DNA of 14,298 bases from an uncultured Clostridia bacterium (GCA_947089305.1 CAMUJQ010000020.1:1-14298); one strand, 5' to 3'; counted from the first letter of the stretch, positions 1-6,501 are shown. Translations and numbers: made by a program. The notes: generated by a model not told the origin, from the letters alone.

Positions 1-510
1 ATAGAAAGCCCTGATTATACAATTGACTATGCAAAATTTTATAAAAGTAATATTAGTCCTAAAATATCTACAAGTGGCGAGCGAGCTAATCTAGATAACT
101 ACATATTAAAGTTAGAAGAGATTTACAAAATTAACATTGAAGTTTTAAATAAAAATGCTTCAATAAACAAACTTAGAAGCGAATTAGATGAAAAAATTAA
201 CCAAATTAAAGAAGAATGTGAAAATATAAAACGCGGTCTTATAATAGTCACAAAAAAAGATGAAGAATATATAAACAGCTGCATTAGAGCTCTTAGACGC
301 ACAGCTGAAAATTTAGAAAATAAAAAACAGTATTTTAATACCGCAAAACAAAAATTCGTTAACGCAGATTTAAACGAACCAGAAATTATATTAGTTAAAG
401 CAAATACCTTGCTTGCAGAAATGGACAGCGTTTATGTAGACCTAAACTTTGCCACCTCAACTCTCGACACAACTATATCAATTTTAACAACCCTTGAAAA
501 AACCGAGTAA
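1..510 (+). CDS. C-terminal 169 residues of a coiled-coil protein of unknown function (5' partial)
   Basis: Frame 1 is open from the first base to the TAA at 508-510, so the start lies outside the window. The 169 visible residues are Lys/Glu/Asn/Leu-rich with heptad-like hydrophobic spacing, for example the stretch around LRSELDEKINQIKEE (about residues 61-75). This suggests a long coiled coil or helical bundle. No transmembrane segment, catalytic motif or metal-binding cluster is visible, and I do not recognise the family. The gene converges on sigF. The hairpin at 537-563 lies between them and is better placed to terminate the opposite strand, because the T-rich tail on the plus side is weaker. 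That a protein is encoded is well supported by the uninterrupted frame in an AT-rich sequence. The function is unknown. Confidence 0.75.
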   Translation: MESPDYTIDYAKFYKSNISPKISTSGERANLDNYILKLEEIYKINIEVLNKNASINKLRSELDEKINQIKEECENIKRGLIIVTKKDEEYINSCIRALRRTAENLENKKQYFNTAKQKFVNADLNEPEIILVKANTLLAEMDSVYVDLNFATSTLDTTISILTTLEKTE

Positions 511-536
511 AACTACATTAAAATATTTGCTCACGC

Positions 537-563
537 AAAAAAACGCACATTAATTTGTGCGTT
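537..563 (-). terminator. Rho-independent terminator of the spoIIA operon
   Basis: A 6-bp GC-containing stem, CGCACA (544-549) with TGTGCG (556-561), has the loop TTAATT. It can be extended by two A-T pairs. On the minus strand it is followed by seven T residues (complement of 537-543). It begins directly at the sigF stop codon. A weaker T-rich tail on the plus side could also help end the gene at 1-510. Confidence 0.8.
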
Positions 564-1287
564 ATTCTAATTTTTCTTTTAACTTTGCAAGAAGTTTATT
601 TTCTAACCTACTAACTTGAACTTGAGAAACCTGCAATATTTCAGCTACCTCACTTTGAGTTTTATCTCTAAAAAACCTAAGTAAAATAATCTTTTTTTCT
701 CGTTCATTTAATTCACTTAAAATATTTTTTAATGCAATTCTAATTAAAGCCTTTTCTTCTGTTTCCCCGCTTTTTATTTTATCCATAACAAAAAGACTTT
801 TTTCTCCGTTTTTGCCCTCAGTTTTTTCATAAATAGACACAGGCATTTTGTTAGATTCAATTGCAAAAATAATTTCTTCTTGAGGTATATTTAATTCTTT
901 AGAAATTTCCTCTATGGTTGGAGAATGTTCATTTTTTGACTTAAAACTTTCAATAAATTTTTTTATTTCAATATATTGCGCTTTAACACTTCTGGAAACT
1001 TTGATACTTCCATCATCACGCAAAAAACGCTTTACTTCACCAGCAATCATAGGCACAGCATAAGTAGAAAACCTTAAATTTAAACTTAAATCAAAATTAT
1101 TAATTGCCTTTAAAAGCCCCATACTACCAAGTTGAAAGAGATCGTCGTATTCACAATTTTTTCCAACATATCTTCTAATAACACTTTTAATTAAGGGCAT
1201 GTTTTCTTCTATTAATAAAGTTTTGCTTACTTCATTACCTGCCTTTGCTAAGGCTAAATGCTTATCCGTTTCTTCGCGCGATAGCAT
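562..1287 (-). CDS. sigF: RNA polymerase sigma factor SigF (SpoIIAC), forespore-specific
   Basis: This is a sigma-70 family factor of 241 residues, the usual size of SigF. Region 2 is clear (about 46-100): YDDLFQLGSMGLLKAINNFD, then RFSTYAVPMI and the RDDGSIKVSRS segment. Region 3 follows at about 100-150, and the region 4.2 helix-turn-helix lies at about 209-232 (KTQSEVAEILQVSQVQVSRLE family pattern). The frame is open back to 1329, but the ATG at 1287 has AAAGGGAAG just upstream and the ATG at 1329 has no Shine-Dalgarno sequence, so I chose 1287. The start lies inside the end of spoIIAB (26-bp overlap), which implies translational coupling. Position as third gene of AA-AB-sigma distinguishes it from the related SigG. 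By family knowledge it directs early forespore transcription after SpoIIAA frees it from SpoIIAB. Confidence 0.95.
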   Translation of the reverse strand: MLSREETDKHLALAKAGNEVSKTLLIEENMPLIKSVIRRYVGKNCEYDDLFQLGSMGLLKAINNFDLSLNLRFSTYAVPMIAGEVKRFLRDDGSIKVSRSVKAQYIEIKKFIESFKSKNEHSPTIEEISKELNIPQEEIIFAIESNKMPVSIYEKTEGKNGEKSLFVMDKIKSGETEEKALIRIALKNILSELNEREKKIILLRFFRDKTQSEVAEILQVSQVQVSRLENKLLAKLKEKLE

Positions 1288-1741
1288 ATTCTTCCCTTTC
1301 AAAATTTTCTTTAGGTTCAACAACCCCAAAAGTTTTAGTCATTTTTACTTTTGTGCCCACGCCAAGCTTACTAGTTATTTCAAGACTATCCATAAAACTC
1401 TCCATAACAGTAAAACCCATTCCACTTCTTTCTTCTTCAGGACGAGTGGTATAAAAAGGCTCTTTTGCCTTTTCTACATCTTCTATGCCTTTTCCAAAAT
1501 CACTAACTTCAATAGTTAGTTTATTTTTAGATATTTTACATTTAATTTTAATTTTGCCATCTGCGCCATCATAAGCATGCACAATGGCATTTGTAACAGC
1601 CTCGCTAACAGCTGTTTTAATGTCACTTAACTCTTCAAGAGTTGGTTTTGCTTCAAGGCAAAAAGCTGCAACAACAGTTCTAGCAAAACTTTCATTTTCC
1701 CCTAATGCTTTTAATGTTAAAACAAATTCATTATCTTTCAT
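1262..1741 (-). CDS. spoIIAB: Anti-sigma F factor / serine kinase SpoIIAB
   Basis: This is a GHKL-type ATPase of 159 residues, slightly longer than the 146 of B. subtilis. The N box contains E47 and N51 (SEAVTNAIVHAY), the G1 box is D81-FGKGI, and the G2 box is GMGFTVMES at about 107-115. By family knowledge it binds and inhibits SigF in the presence of ATP, and phosphorylates SpoIIAA on a serine. The Shine-Dalgarno AAAGGGAGA lies just before the ATG and overlaps the stop of spoIIAA (12-nt gap). The C-terminal tail of about 15 residues runs over the sigF ribosome binding site and start, so the order AA-AB-sigma is translationally coupled. Identification rests on both the motifs and the operon context. 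Confidence 0.95.
   Translation of the reverse strand: MKDNEFVLTLKALGENESFARTVVAAFCLEAKPTLEELSDIKTAVSEAVTNAIVHAYDGADGKIKIKCKISKNKLTIEVSDFGKGIEDVEKAKEPFYTTRPEEERSGMGFTVMESFMDSLEITSKLGVGTKVKMTKTFGVVEPKENFEREEYAIARRNG
1291..1299 (-). promoter_or_regulatory. Ribosome binding site fixing the sigF start at 1287
   Basis: AAAGGGAAG on the minus strand lies 3 nt upstream of the ATG at 1285-1287, inside the spoIIAB coding region. No comparable site precedes the longer-frame ATG at 1329. Confidence 0.7.
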
Positions 1742-1753
1742 TTTTATCTCCCT

Positions 1754-2065
1754 TTAACCTGCTATTTTTGGCATTATTTTATATATACCGCTCATCGTAA
1801 ACACTTTATCCACACTGCCTTTTGCCCCTGCTATAAACATAGGTTTTTTTAATGCTTTCATTTTATTGAACCTTCCAAGTAAAACTCCAATGCCCGTTGA
1901 ATCCATAAATTCAAGACCGCTAACATCAACTATAATTTTTGATTGAGTGCTTCTATCTAAAAGTGCATCAAGTTTACTGCGAGCAAAATCACTTGCATAG
2001 TGATCAAGTTCGCCAACTAAGAAAACTACCAAGTAATCATTATTAACTTTGCTAAAAATTTGCAT
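1754..2065 (-). CDS. spoIIAA: Anti-sigma F factor antagonist SpoIIAA (STAS domain)
   Basis: This is a single STAS-domain protein of 103 residues. It carries the characteristic phosphorylation loop MDSTGIGVLLGR at about 54-65, in which Ser56 corresponds to the SpoIIAB-phosphorylated serine (Ser58 in B. subtilis). Unphosphorylated SpoIIAA displaces SigF from SpoIIAB. Phosphorylation is reversed in known systems by SpoIIE, which is not in this window. The Shine-Dalgarno AAAGGAGA precedes the ATG. It is the first gene of the operon. I could not pick out a convincing SigH or SigA promoter in the roughly 110 nt upstream. An inverted repeat at 2087-2111 lies there. Confidence 0.95.
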   Translation of the reverse strand: MQIFSKVNNDYLVVFLVGELDHYASDFARSKLDALLDRSTQSKIIVDVSGLEFMDSTGIGVLLGRFNKMKALKKPMFIAGAKGSVDKVFTMSGIYKIMPKIAG

Positions 2066-2086
2066 ACTTTTCTCCTTTCATAAAAA

Positions 2087-2111
2087 AAGTATACCGCAAA
2101 GCAATATACTT
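2087..2111. repeat. Perfect 7-bp inverted repeat in the spoIIAA leader
   Basis: AAGTATA (2087-2093) and TATACTT (2105-2111) are separated by 11 nt and lie 22 nt upstream of the spoIIAA start. This could be an operator half-site pair, a leader hairpin, or chance in an AT-rich stretch. Confidence 0.35.
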
Positions 2112-2160
2112 ATTTTAAAAATTAAAAGTGCATTTTGTATATTTTTGTAGATTGCAAAAC

Positions 2161-2193
2161 AAAAAAATGCAAAGTTTAGTTTTTGCATTTTTT
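2161..2193 (-). terminator. Probable terminator overlapping the 3' end of the 330-residue gene
   Basis: AAAAAATGCAAA (2162-2173) is the inverted complement of TTTGCATTTTTT (2182-2193), with an 8-nt loop. On the minus strand the hairpin ends in a T run. The stem is AT-rich apart from the GC pair, and it includes the last codons and stop of the gene at 2176. Confidence 0.55.
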
Positions 2194-3168
2194 AGGTTTA
2201 TCAATTTGCGCCAATTTATTAACTTCATTAGCTACTTGGTTTTGTAATTTTTCAACTTTTAAACTATATGAATTGAGCAAACTGGCAAGTTTAGTAGTGT
2301 TTAGTGGAGCGTAAGCAATAACACTTTCCATTAAAATTGTTTTTTTGATAGCATTTAAAGAAGCAATATACTCATTAAATTTATTTACATCAATTCTATC
2401 AAGAAGCTCATCTATTTCTTTTTTGCGTTTGATATAATTATCTAACTTTTGAATTATTGCATTTTTAACATTGTACAAATTCATTTGTTTTTCGCCATTA
2501 GTTAATTTATTTTCTAGGTCTAATTCAGAATTATAGTGATAATCCATTAACAATGTTGTTAAAACTGCTTCATCTCTTTCAATATCCAAACTTGTTCGCT
2601 CTAGCGCAGGAAGAAAATCATGCAATATAAAATCTTCTCCACCATATTTTTTTATAAATGCTTCACTTTCAAGTTTTCGTTTATATAAAACATCTAGTCG
2701 TACTGGAATTTCATCATGAGCAATTCTCATAAATAAACTTTCTTTTTTGCTAATTTTTTGTGACATTTTCATCGCAGCTTTTGGGTCTATGTTAAGAATA
2801 TAACCATAAAGTATTTCTCTATGATGTGGAAGCAACATCATGGCTAAATCATCAAGTGACTCTCTTCCTCCATATCTATCTTCAAAAGTTTTAATTGCTT
2901 GTTTCTTTTTTATTATTATATTAATTTTTCTTAAAATAGCAGATGTAATATACGCAACAGATGAAGATAACTTATGCTCTCGTTGAAATTTTACTAAACC
3001 ACTAATATTTGGCCTTAAAACATGGTTTTCAAATACAAGTTTTTCTTCCTCTGAAAGATATGGTATTAATTCAGTTTCAAAATTCAATTGTTTTGTAGCT
3101 TCTAAAAGCATTTTATTAATATTTGTGCGATTTATCGGAATTTTATAATTTTTTGCTTTATTATCCAT
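2176..3168 (-). CDS. 330-residue protein of four degenerate sigma-region-4-like repeats, function unknown
   Basis: I do not recognise a named family. By eye the protein divides into four units at about residues 34-88, 108-165, 185-250 and 267-320. Each unit has a leucine/proline-containing opening, a segment like EEEKLVFENHVL, a variable stretch, and a closing helix rich in I/L/K (ILRKINIIIKKK, for example). Units 1 and 2 are each followed by a similar linker ending in YGG (99-101, 175-177). The pattern recalls the two-helix layout of sigma factor region 4, but the helix-turn-helix signature is not clean, so DNA binding is inference only. No membrane segment is seen. The Shine-Dalgarno AAAGGTGAG precedes the ATG. 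The gene has its own strong promoter and its own terminator just upstream of spoIIAA, so it is probably transcribed separately. Coding status is secure; function is not. Confidence 0.85.
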   Translation of the reverse strand: MDNKAKNYKIPINRTNINKMLLEATKQLNFETELIPYLSEEEKLVFENHVLRPNISGLVKFQREHKLSSSVAYITSAILRKINIIIKKKQAIKTFEDRYGGRESLDDLAMMLLPHHREILYGYILNIDPKAAMKMSQKISKKESLFMRIAHDEIPVRLDVLYKRKLESEAFIKKYGGEDFILHDFLPALERTSLDIERDEAVLTTLLMDYHYNSELDLENKLTNGEKQMNLYNVKNAIIQKLDNYIKRKKEIDELLDRIDVNKFNEYIASLNAIKKTILMESVIAYAPLNTTKLASLLNSYSLKVEKLQNQVANEVNKLAQIDKPKKCKN

Positions 3169-3197
3169 TTATACTCACCTTTAGTTTTAGTTAAATT

Positions 3198-3226
3198 ATT
3201 ATAACCTAAAACTTAAGCTATTTCAA
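3198..3226 (-). promoter_or_regulatory. SigA-type promoter of the repeat-protein gene
   Basis: On the minus strand: TTGAAA (3221-3226), a 17-nt spacer, then TATAAT (3198-3203), about 30 nt upstream of the ATG at 3168. Confidence 0.8.
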
Positions 3227-3248
3227 TAGTTTTTTTAAAATTAGTTAT

Positions 3249-3279
3249 AAAAAAACCGAGGTCATAAGCCTCGATTTTT
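3249..3279 (-). terminator. Terminator of the basic Ser/Lys/Cys protein gene
   Basis: The stem CGAGG (3257-3261) pairs with CCTCG (3269-3273) around a 7-nt loop. Flanking A and T runs allow extension, and the minus strand continues into a run of T. It lies just downstream of the stop at 3289. Confidence 0.8.
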
Positions 3280-3288
3280 AGGATTAAA

Positions 3289-3558
3289 CTAACGTTTGCT
3301 ACATGCTTTTGAACTGCATGCTTTAGCACTATTTGATGTAGTATTTTTTACGCTACAAGACTTTGTACTATTTTTAGCACTTGTTGATTTTGCACTTGCA
3401 GAATCAGCCTTGTTTGTTTTTCTACCACCACAATCTTTTACATTTTTAGTGCTGTTTTTTGTAGCAGAAGTCTTAGCTTCAGCCTTATTAGAACAGTTTC
3501 TAGCACTGTTAGTTGTGTTAGTTTTTTTGCTAGCAGAACTATTTTTAGTATTTGCCAT
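3289..3558 (-). CDS. Small, highly basic, low-complexity Ser/Asn/Lys/Thr/Ala protein with five cysteines
   Basis: The protein has 89 residues starting at MANTKNSS. I count 17 Lys and 3 Arg against 3 acidic residues and 5 Cys. There are no aromatic residues and no Leu or Ile, so it should be unfolded and strongly cationic. Short motifs recur (KNSTK, SAK, CSSKAC). The open frame extends to 3606, but the ATG at 3558 has an ideal AAGGAGG site with a 5-nt gap and the outer ATG does not, so I chose 3558. A terminator follows. Composition is compatible with a nucleic-acid-condensing or spore-structural protein, but nothing identifies it, and it is not a recognisable alpha/beta SASP. The opposite frame is also open because of the repetitive codons, but it has no ribosome binding site. 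Confidence 0.75.
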   Translation of the reverse strand: MANTKNSSASKKTNTTNSARNCSNKAEAKTSATKNSTKNVKDCGGRKTNKADSASAKSTSAKNSTKSCSVKNTTSNSAKACSSKACSKR

Positions 3559-3563
3559 TGCAA

Positions 3564-3570
3564 CCTCCTT
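3564..3570 (-). promoter_or_regulatory. Ribosome binding site fixing the start at 3558
   Basis: AAGGAGG on the minus strand, 5 nt before the ATG at 3556-3558, is a full match to the anti-Shine-Dalgarno sequence. Confidence 0.85.
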
Positions 3571-3586
3571 AGTAATAGGTTTTCCA

Positions 3587-3614
3587 TTAATAATAAAATT
3601 ATGCAAAAATGCAA
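3587..3614 (-). promoter_or_regulatory. Candidate promoter of the basic protein gene
   Basis: TTGCAT (3609-3614), a 16-nt spacer and TATTAA (3587-3592) on the minus strand, about 29 nt upstream of the ATG. The -10 is weak. The -35 overlaps the preceding terminator's tail. Confidence 0.4.
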
Positions 3615-3645
3615 AAAAAAACTGCTAAAATAAGCAGATTTTTTT
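3612..3645. terminator. Bidirectional terminator after the fakA-like gene
   Basis: The stem CTGCT (3622-3626) pairs with AGCAG (3633-3637) around a 6-nt loop. There is a T run on either strand (complement of 3613-3620, and 3640-3645). It lies directly downstream of the minus-strand stop at 3650. Confidence 0.8.
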
Positions 3646-3649
3646 AAAT

Positions 3650-5302
3650 TTATTCAATGCTAACAAGATAATAATAAACTGGTTGACCACCATAAAGCAT
3701 ACTAACTTCTTGTTTTGGAAATTTTTGTTCAAGTTTTTGTCTGAATTCTTCACTTTCAGCTTCAGTAACTCCTTCTCCAAAGAATAAAGTAATGTTAACA
3801 GATGTGTCATCAACAAGTTTTTCAATTAGTTTACTTGCTGCCTCATTAACTGAATTTTCAGCAACTAAAATATTCTTTTCAGTTAAACCGATAATATCGC
3901 CTTTCTTAACATCTTTATCAAGTCCATCAACACTAGTATCTCTTACTGCGTAAGTAACTAAAGCTGATTTAACTGTTTTGATTGCTTCTTTCATAGCATC
4001 AAAATTTTCTTCAACTGTGCCTTCTGGATTCAATGCTAATATTCCAGTTATTCCTTCTGGAATTGATGTAGATGGAATTACATAAATTTTCTTTTTAGTT
4101 AAACTTTGTGCTTGTTCAGCTGCTAAAATAATATTTTTATTATTTGGGAAAACAAAAACATTTTGACTAGGAACTTTTTCAACTGCCATGCAAATATCTT
4201 CTGCGCTTGGATTCATAGTTTGACCACCAGTAATTAACTCGTCAACATTAATATCTTTAAAAATTGCTTCAAGCCCATCTCCTGCACAAACTGAAACAAT
4301 ACCAAATGGTTTAGAGTTTTGTGCCTCTTTCTCAGCTCTAGCACGTTTTAATGCACGATTTTGTTCAAGCATGTTTTCAATTTTTAAGTTTGTAAGTTCT
4401 CCTAGCTCTAGTGCATATCCAAGTGCTTTATTTGGTTCATTTGAATGAACATGCACTTTAACTAAACTTAAATCGCCAACACAAATAACACTATCACCAA
4501 GTTCAACAAGACGCTCACGCAACTTGTCAATATCACTTAATGTTGTTTTCTTTTTCATCTCAATAATCATAAATTCAGTGCAATATGCAAATTCAATGTC
4601 TCCAAGTACATTTAAATCTGCCTCACTAACTGTTTGATCGCTAGTTTTTGCTGCAGTATCTTCTATAACATAAGTGAAATTTTCTTCCCCTAAAATAGCT
4701 TTAAAAAAGCCTGTAAAAATAACAAGTAAACCTCTGCCACCAGCATCAACAACACCAGCCTTTTTTAAAACTGGAAGCATTTCAGGCGTTTGCCCCAAAA
4801 TCTCTTCCCCTTTATCAAGCACAATTTTAAAAAATTCTTCAAAATCACTAGTTTTTTTAGAAGCTGAATTAGCTGCTTCAGCCATAATTCTAATAACAGT
4901 TAAAACAGTTCCTTCTTTTGGCTTTGTAACTGCTTTGTAGGCAACTTGAGCACCTTCTTGTAAAGCTTTTGCAAATGTTTTAGTATTAAAACTTTCGTTA
5001 CTTTGACCTAAAACTGAAGAAATACCTTTTAAAATTTGACTTAAAATAACACCACTATTTCCTCTTGCTCCTTTAAGTGCACCTTTAGTTATGCATTCAC
5101 TTAAATCAGAAATATTGTTGTTTTGACATTTACCTACTTCATTTAAAACACTTTTAAAAGTTAAAGTCATGTTAGTTCCTGTGTCGCCATCTGGCACTGG
5201 AAAAACATTTAATGCATCCACATTCTTTTTATTCTGTTCTAACAAACTTGCACCAGCTATAATCATTTTTCTAAGCATAGTGCCATTTATTTGTTTTAGC
5301 AT
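3650..5302 (-). CDS. fakA: DhaL-domain kinase, fatty acid kinase catalytic subunit FakA-like (YloV family)
   Basis: The protein has 550 residues, typical of the DAK2-fusion family. The N-terminal DhaL-type nucleotide-binding domain has PDGDTGTNM (37-45, Mg/ATP-binding aspartates D38 and D40), GARGNSGVILSQ (78-89) and DAGGRG (186-191). The middle domain keeps C241 (CTEF) and the pair H284/H286 (VKVHVHSNEP). I believe these correspond to the Cys/His/His zinc ligands described for Staphylococcus aureus FakA. A C-terminal domain follows. By family knowledge it phosphorylates fatty acids held by a separate FakB (DegV) protein for phospholipid synthesis. No FakB is in this window. It is the second gene of an operon with the Asp23-like gene 45 nt upstream, and its Shine-Dalgarno is AAGGAG. 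The order with rpmB matches B. subtilis yloV. The alternative name is yloV. Confidence 0.9.
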   Translation of the reverse strand: MLKQINGTMLRKMIIAGASLLEQNKKNVDALNVFPVPDGDTGTNMTLTFKSVLNEVGKCQNNNISDLSECITKGALKGARGNSGVILSQILKGISSVLGQSNESFNTKTFAKALQEGAQVAYKAVTKPKEGTVLTVIRIMAEAANSASKKTSDFEEFFKIVLDKGEEILGQTPEMLPVLKKAGVVDAGGRGLLVIFTGFFKAILGEENFTYVIEDTAAKTSDQTVSEADLNVLGDIEFAYCTEFMIIEMKKKTTLSDIDKLRERLVELGDSVICVGDLSLVKVHVHSNEPNKALGYALELGELTNLKIENMLEQNRALKRARAEKEAQNSKPFGIVSVCAGDGLEAIFKDINVDELITGGQTMNPSAEDICMAVEKVPSQNVFVFPNNKNIILAAEQAQSLTKKKIYVIPSTSIPEGITGILALNPEGTVEENFDAMKEAIKTVKSALVTYAVRDTSVDGLDKDVKKGDIIGLTEKNILVAENSVNEAASKLIEKLVDDTSVNITLFFGEGVTEAESEEFRQKLEQKFPKQEVSMLYGGQPVYYYLVSIE

Positions 5303-5347
5303 GATTACTCCTTAAAAACTTATACAATAATATTTTATTTAATTTAC

Positions 5348-5695
5348 TTACACGCGTATGCCAAGAACATTGACATTAACAGCGTCTACTATCATACCTG
5401 TAAAATTTTCAACATGATATTTAACTGAATTTTTAAGCGACTCACACACAGCTGAAAGTGATACACCATATTTAAGTACAACAAATAAATCTAGTTGAAT
5501 TCTATTATCAATTGTTATAACTTTTACACCTTTACTAAAGTTTTGCTTAAACATCTCGTTTAAATTTCCACTCATGTTTTTATTTATTAAGGAAACAACA
5601 CCATAGCAATCAAGTGCAACTTTTGCTGCAACTGTGGCAATACTCTCGTCTGATATTTTAATTTCTCCAAACCTGTTACTAGTTTTAACAGCCAT
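5348..5695 (-). CDS. yloU: Asp23/Gls24 family envelope stress protein (YloU-like)
   Basis: The protein has 115 residues. The family pattern is visible: GEIKISDESIATVAAKVALDC at the N-terminus (about 10-30), a YGVVSL segment, then IQLDLFVVLKYGVSLSAVCESLKNSVKYHVE and the closing VDAVNVNVLGIRV. Family members are small cytoplasmic or membrane-associated proteins of largely unknown role linked to cell envelope stress. It is the first gene of the operon with the FakA-like kinase, divergent from rpmB exactly as in B. subtilis. The Shine-Dalgarno is AGGGAGG before the ATG. Its promoter is at 5739-5767. Pairing with a fatty-acid kinase suggests an envelope or lipid role, which is inference. Confidence 0.88.
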   Translation of the reverse strand: MAVKTSNRFGEIKISDESIATVAAKVALDCYGVVSLINKNMSGNLNEMFKQNFSKGVKVITIDNRIQLDLFVVLKYGVSLSAVCESLKNSVKYHVENFTGMIVDAVNVNVLGIRV

Positions 5696-5738
5696 GATTT
5701 CCTCCCTATAAATTAAGTATAAGATATGATACCTAACT

Positions 5739-5767
5739 ATTTTATATTATTTTATTTTTTTTGGCAA
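5739..5767 (-). promoter_or_regulatory. SigA-type promoter of the yloU-fakA operon
   Basis: TTGCCA (5762-5767), a 17-nt spacer and TAAAAT (5739-5744) on the minus strand, about 44 nt upstream of the start at 5695. Confidence 0.7.
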
Positions 5768-5816
5768 ACAAACTAACACTTTTTTTTAAACTTTTACAAA
5801 ATTTTTGTTAATTTAC

Positions 5817-5845
5817 TTGTATTTTTAGATTTTATGTGCTAAAAT
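5817..5845 (+). promoter_or_regulatory. SigA-type promoter of rpmB, with extended -10
   Basis: TTGTAT (5817-5822), a 17-nt spacer and TAAAAT (5840-5845). The -10 is preceded by TGC, an extended -10 motif. It is 35 nt upstream of the rpmB ATG and back-to-back with the yloU promoter. Confidence 0.75.
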
Positions 5846-5879
5846 AGGCTTAGCAATAAATTAAAGGAGCAATTTAAGG

Positions 5880-6068
5880 ATGAGCAGAATTTGTATAATG
5901 TGTGGCAGAGATAAAATGAAAGGTAACAAAGTTAGCCACAGTAATATAAAAACAATTAAACATTATGATGTTAATTTGCAAAAGAAACAAGTTGAAATTG
6001 ACGGAAAAGTAACAAAAGCATATGTTTGCACAAAATGCTTAAAAACTTTAGATAAAAACGAACAATAA
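5880..6068 (+). CDS. rpmB: 50S ribosomal protein bL28
   Basis: The 62-residue protein is a normal length for bL28. It has the zinc-binding (C+) form of the family, with CxxC at C5/C8 (RICIMCGR) and a second CxxC at C50/C53 (YVCTKCLK). It also has the basic central segment KVSHSNIKTIKHY. It is a structural protein of the large ribosomal subunit. The Shine-Dalgarno AAAGGAG lies about 10 nt before the ATG, with a promoter at 5817-5845 and a terminator at 6086-6116, so it appears monocistronic. The divergent yloU-fakA neighbours reproduce the B. subtilis arrangement and support the call. Confidence 0.97.
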   Translation: MSRICIMCGRDKMKGNKVSHSNIKTIKHYDVNLQKKQVEIDGKVTKAYVCTKCLKTLDKNEQ

Positions 6069-6085
6069 ATTTTTTTGTTGTAAAT

Positions 6086-6116
6086 AAAAAAATGTGGGGG
6101 TTTCCTCACTTTTTTT
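6086..6116. terminator. Bidirectional terminator between rpmB and the WG-repeat gene
   Basis: GTGGGG (6094-6099) pairs with CCTCAC (6104-6109), including one G-U pair, around a 4-nt loop. Seven A precede it and seven T follow it, so it serves both rpmB (plus) and the convergent gene at 6122 (minus). Confidence 0.9.
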
Positions 6117-6121
6117 ATAAA

Positions 6122-6412
6122 TTATTTTATAGTTTTTTTAACTATATTTGTTTCAATAGAAGTTTCTTGAAGCTTATCTAATTCTTTTATAACTTTACTA
6201 CAATCAACACCCATTTTTTTAATATTTTGAAGCTGACTTTTTACAAACGCCAATGTGTTATAAATAATTATTTTTTGTACGTCCCTCGCTGCGGTTAAAT
6301 TTAGCAATTTTCCAGTTTTATCTATATAGCCATATTTACCATTCTTTTTTACAACTGCTAATCCATCGCTAAAATCATAAACATTGTCATAATAATAATT
6401 AATATTTTCCAT
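6122..6412 (-). CDS. Small protein with a single WG (KWG) repeat and a helical tail
   Basis: The protein has 96 residues. Residues 12-37 form one WG-type repeat (YDFSDGLAVVKKNGKYGYID, then KTGKLL), a beta motif normally found in tandem arrays. The remaining 60 residues are predicted helical and Lys-rich and match nothing I know. One repeat is unusual, so this may be a shortened descendant of a longer WG protein whose tail was replaced. WG proteins have no single established function. The AAGGGAGA site precedes the ATG. There is a strong promoter at 6434-6462 and a terminator downstream, so the gene looks intact and expressed. Confidence 0.75.
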   Translation of the reverse strand: MENINYYYDNVYDFSDGLAVVKKNGKYGYIDKTGKLLNLTAARDVQKIIIYNTLAFVKSQLQNIKKMGVDCSKVIKELDKLQETSIETNIVKKTIK

Positions 6413-6433
6413 ATATTTCTCCCTTACAATTTG

Positions 6434-6462
6434 AATATAACATAAAGCAACAAAAATTGCAA
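6434..6462 (-). promoter_or_regulatory. SigA-type promoter of the WG-repeat gene
   Basis: TTGCAA (6457-6462), a 17-nt spacer and TATATT (6434-6439) on the minus strand, preceded by TGT as an extended -10. It lies about 22 nt before the ATG. Confidence 0.75.
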
Positions 6463-6469
6463 TAGGTTT

Positions 6470-6501
6470 AAAAAAATTCCACCAACATGGTGAAATTTTT
6501 T
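6470..6501 (-). terminator. Terminator of the P-type ATPase gene
   Basis: CACCA (6480-6484) pairs with TGGTG (6488-6492) around ACA. It is extended after one mismatch by A/T pairs, and on the minus strand it runs into seven T. It overlaps the stop codon at 6500. Confidence 0.7.

Noticed and set aside
1288..1329. Longer SigF with 14 extra N-terminal residues.
   Set aside because: No Shine-Dalgarno sequence before 1329. The ATG at 1287 has AAAGGGAAG, and the resulting 241 residues fit the family.
3296..3628. 110-codon plus-strand frame rich in Leu, Phe, Val and Ala opposite the basic protein.
   Set aside because: It is the complement of repetitive Ser/Lys/Asn codons, has no ribosome binding site, and would read through the terminator at 3612-3645 only at its end. 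The minus-strand gene has an ideal start.
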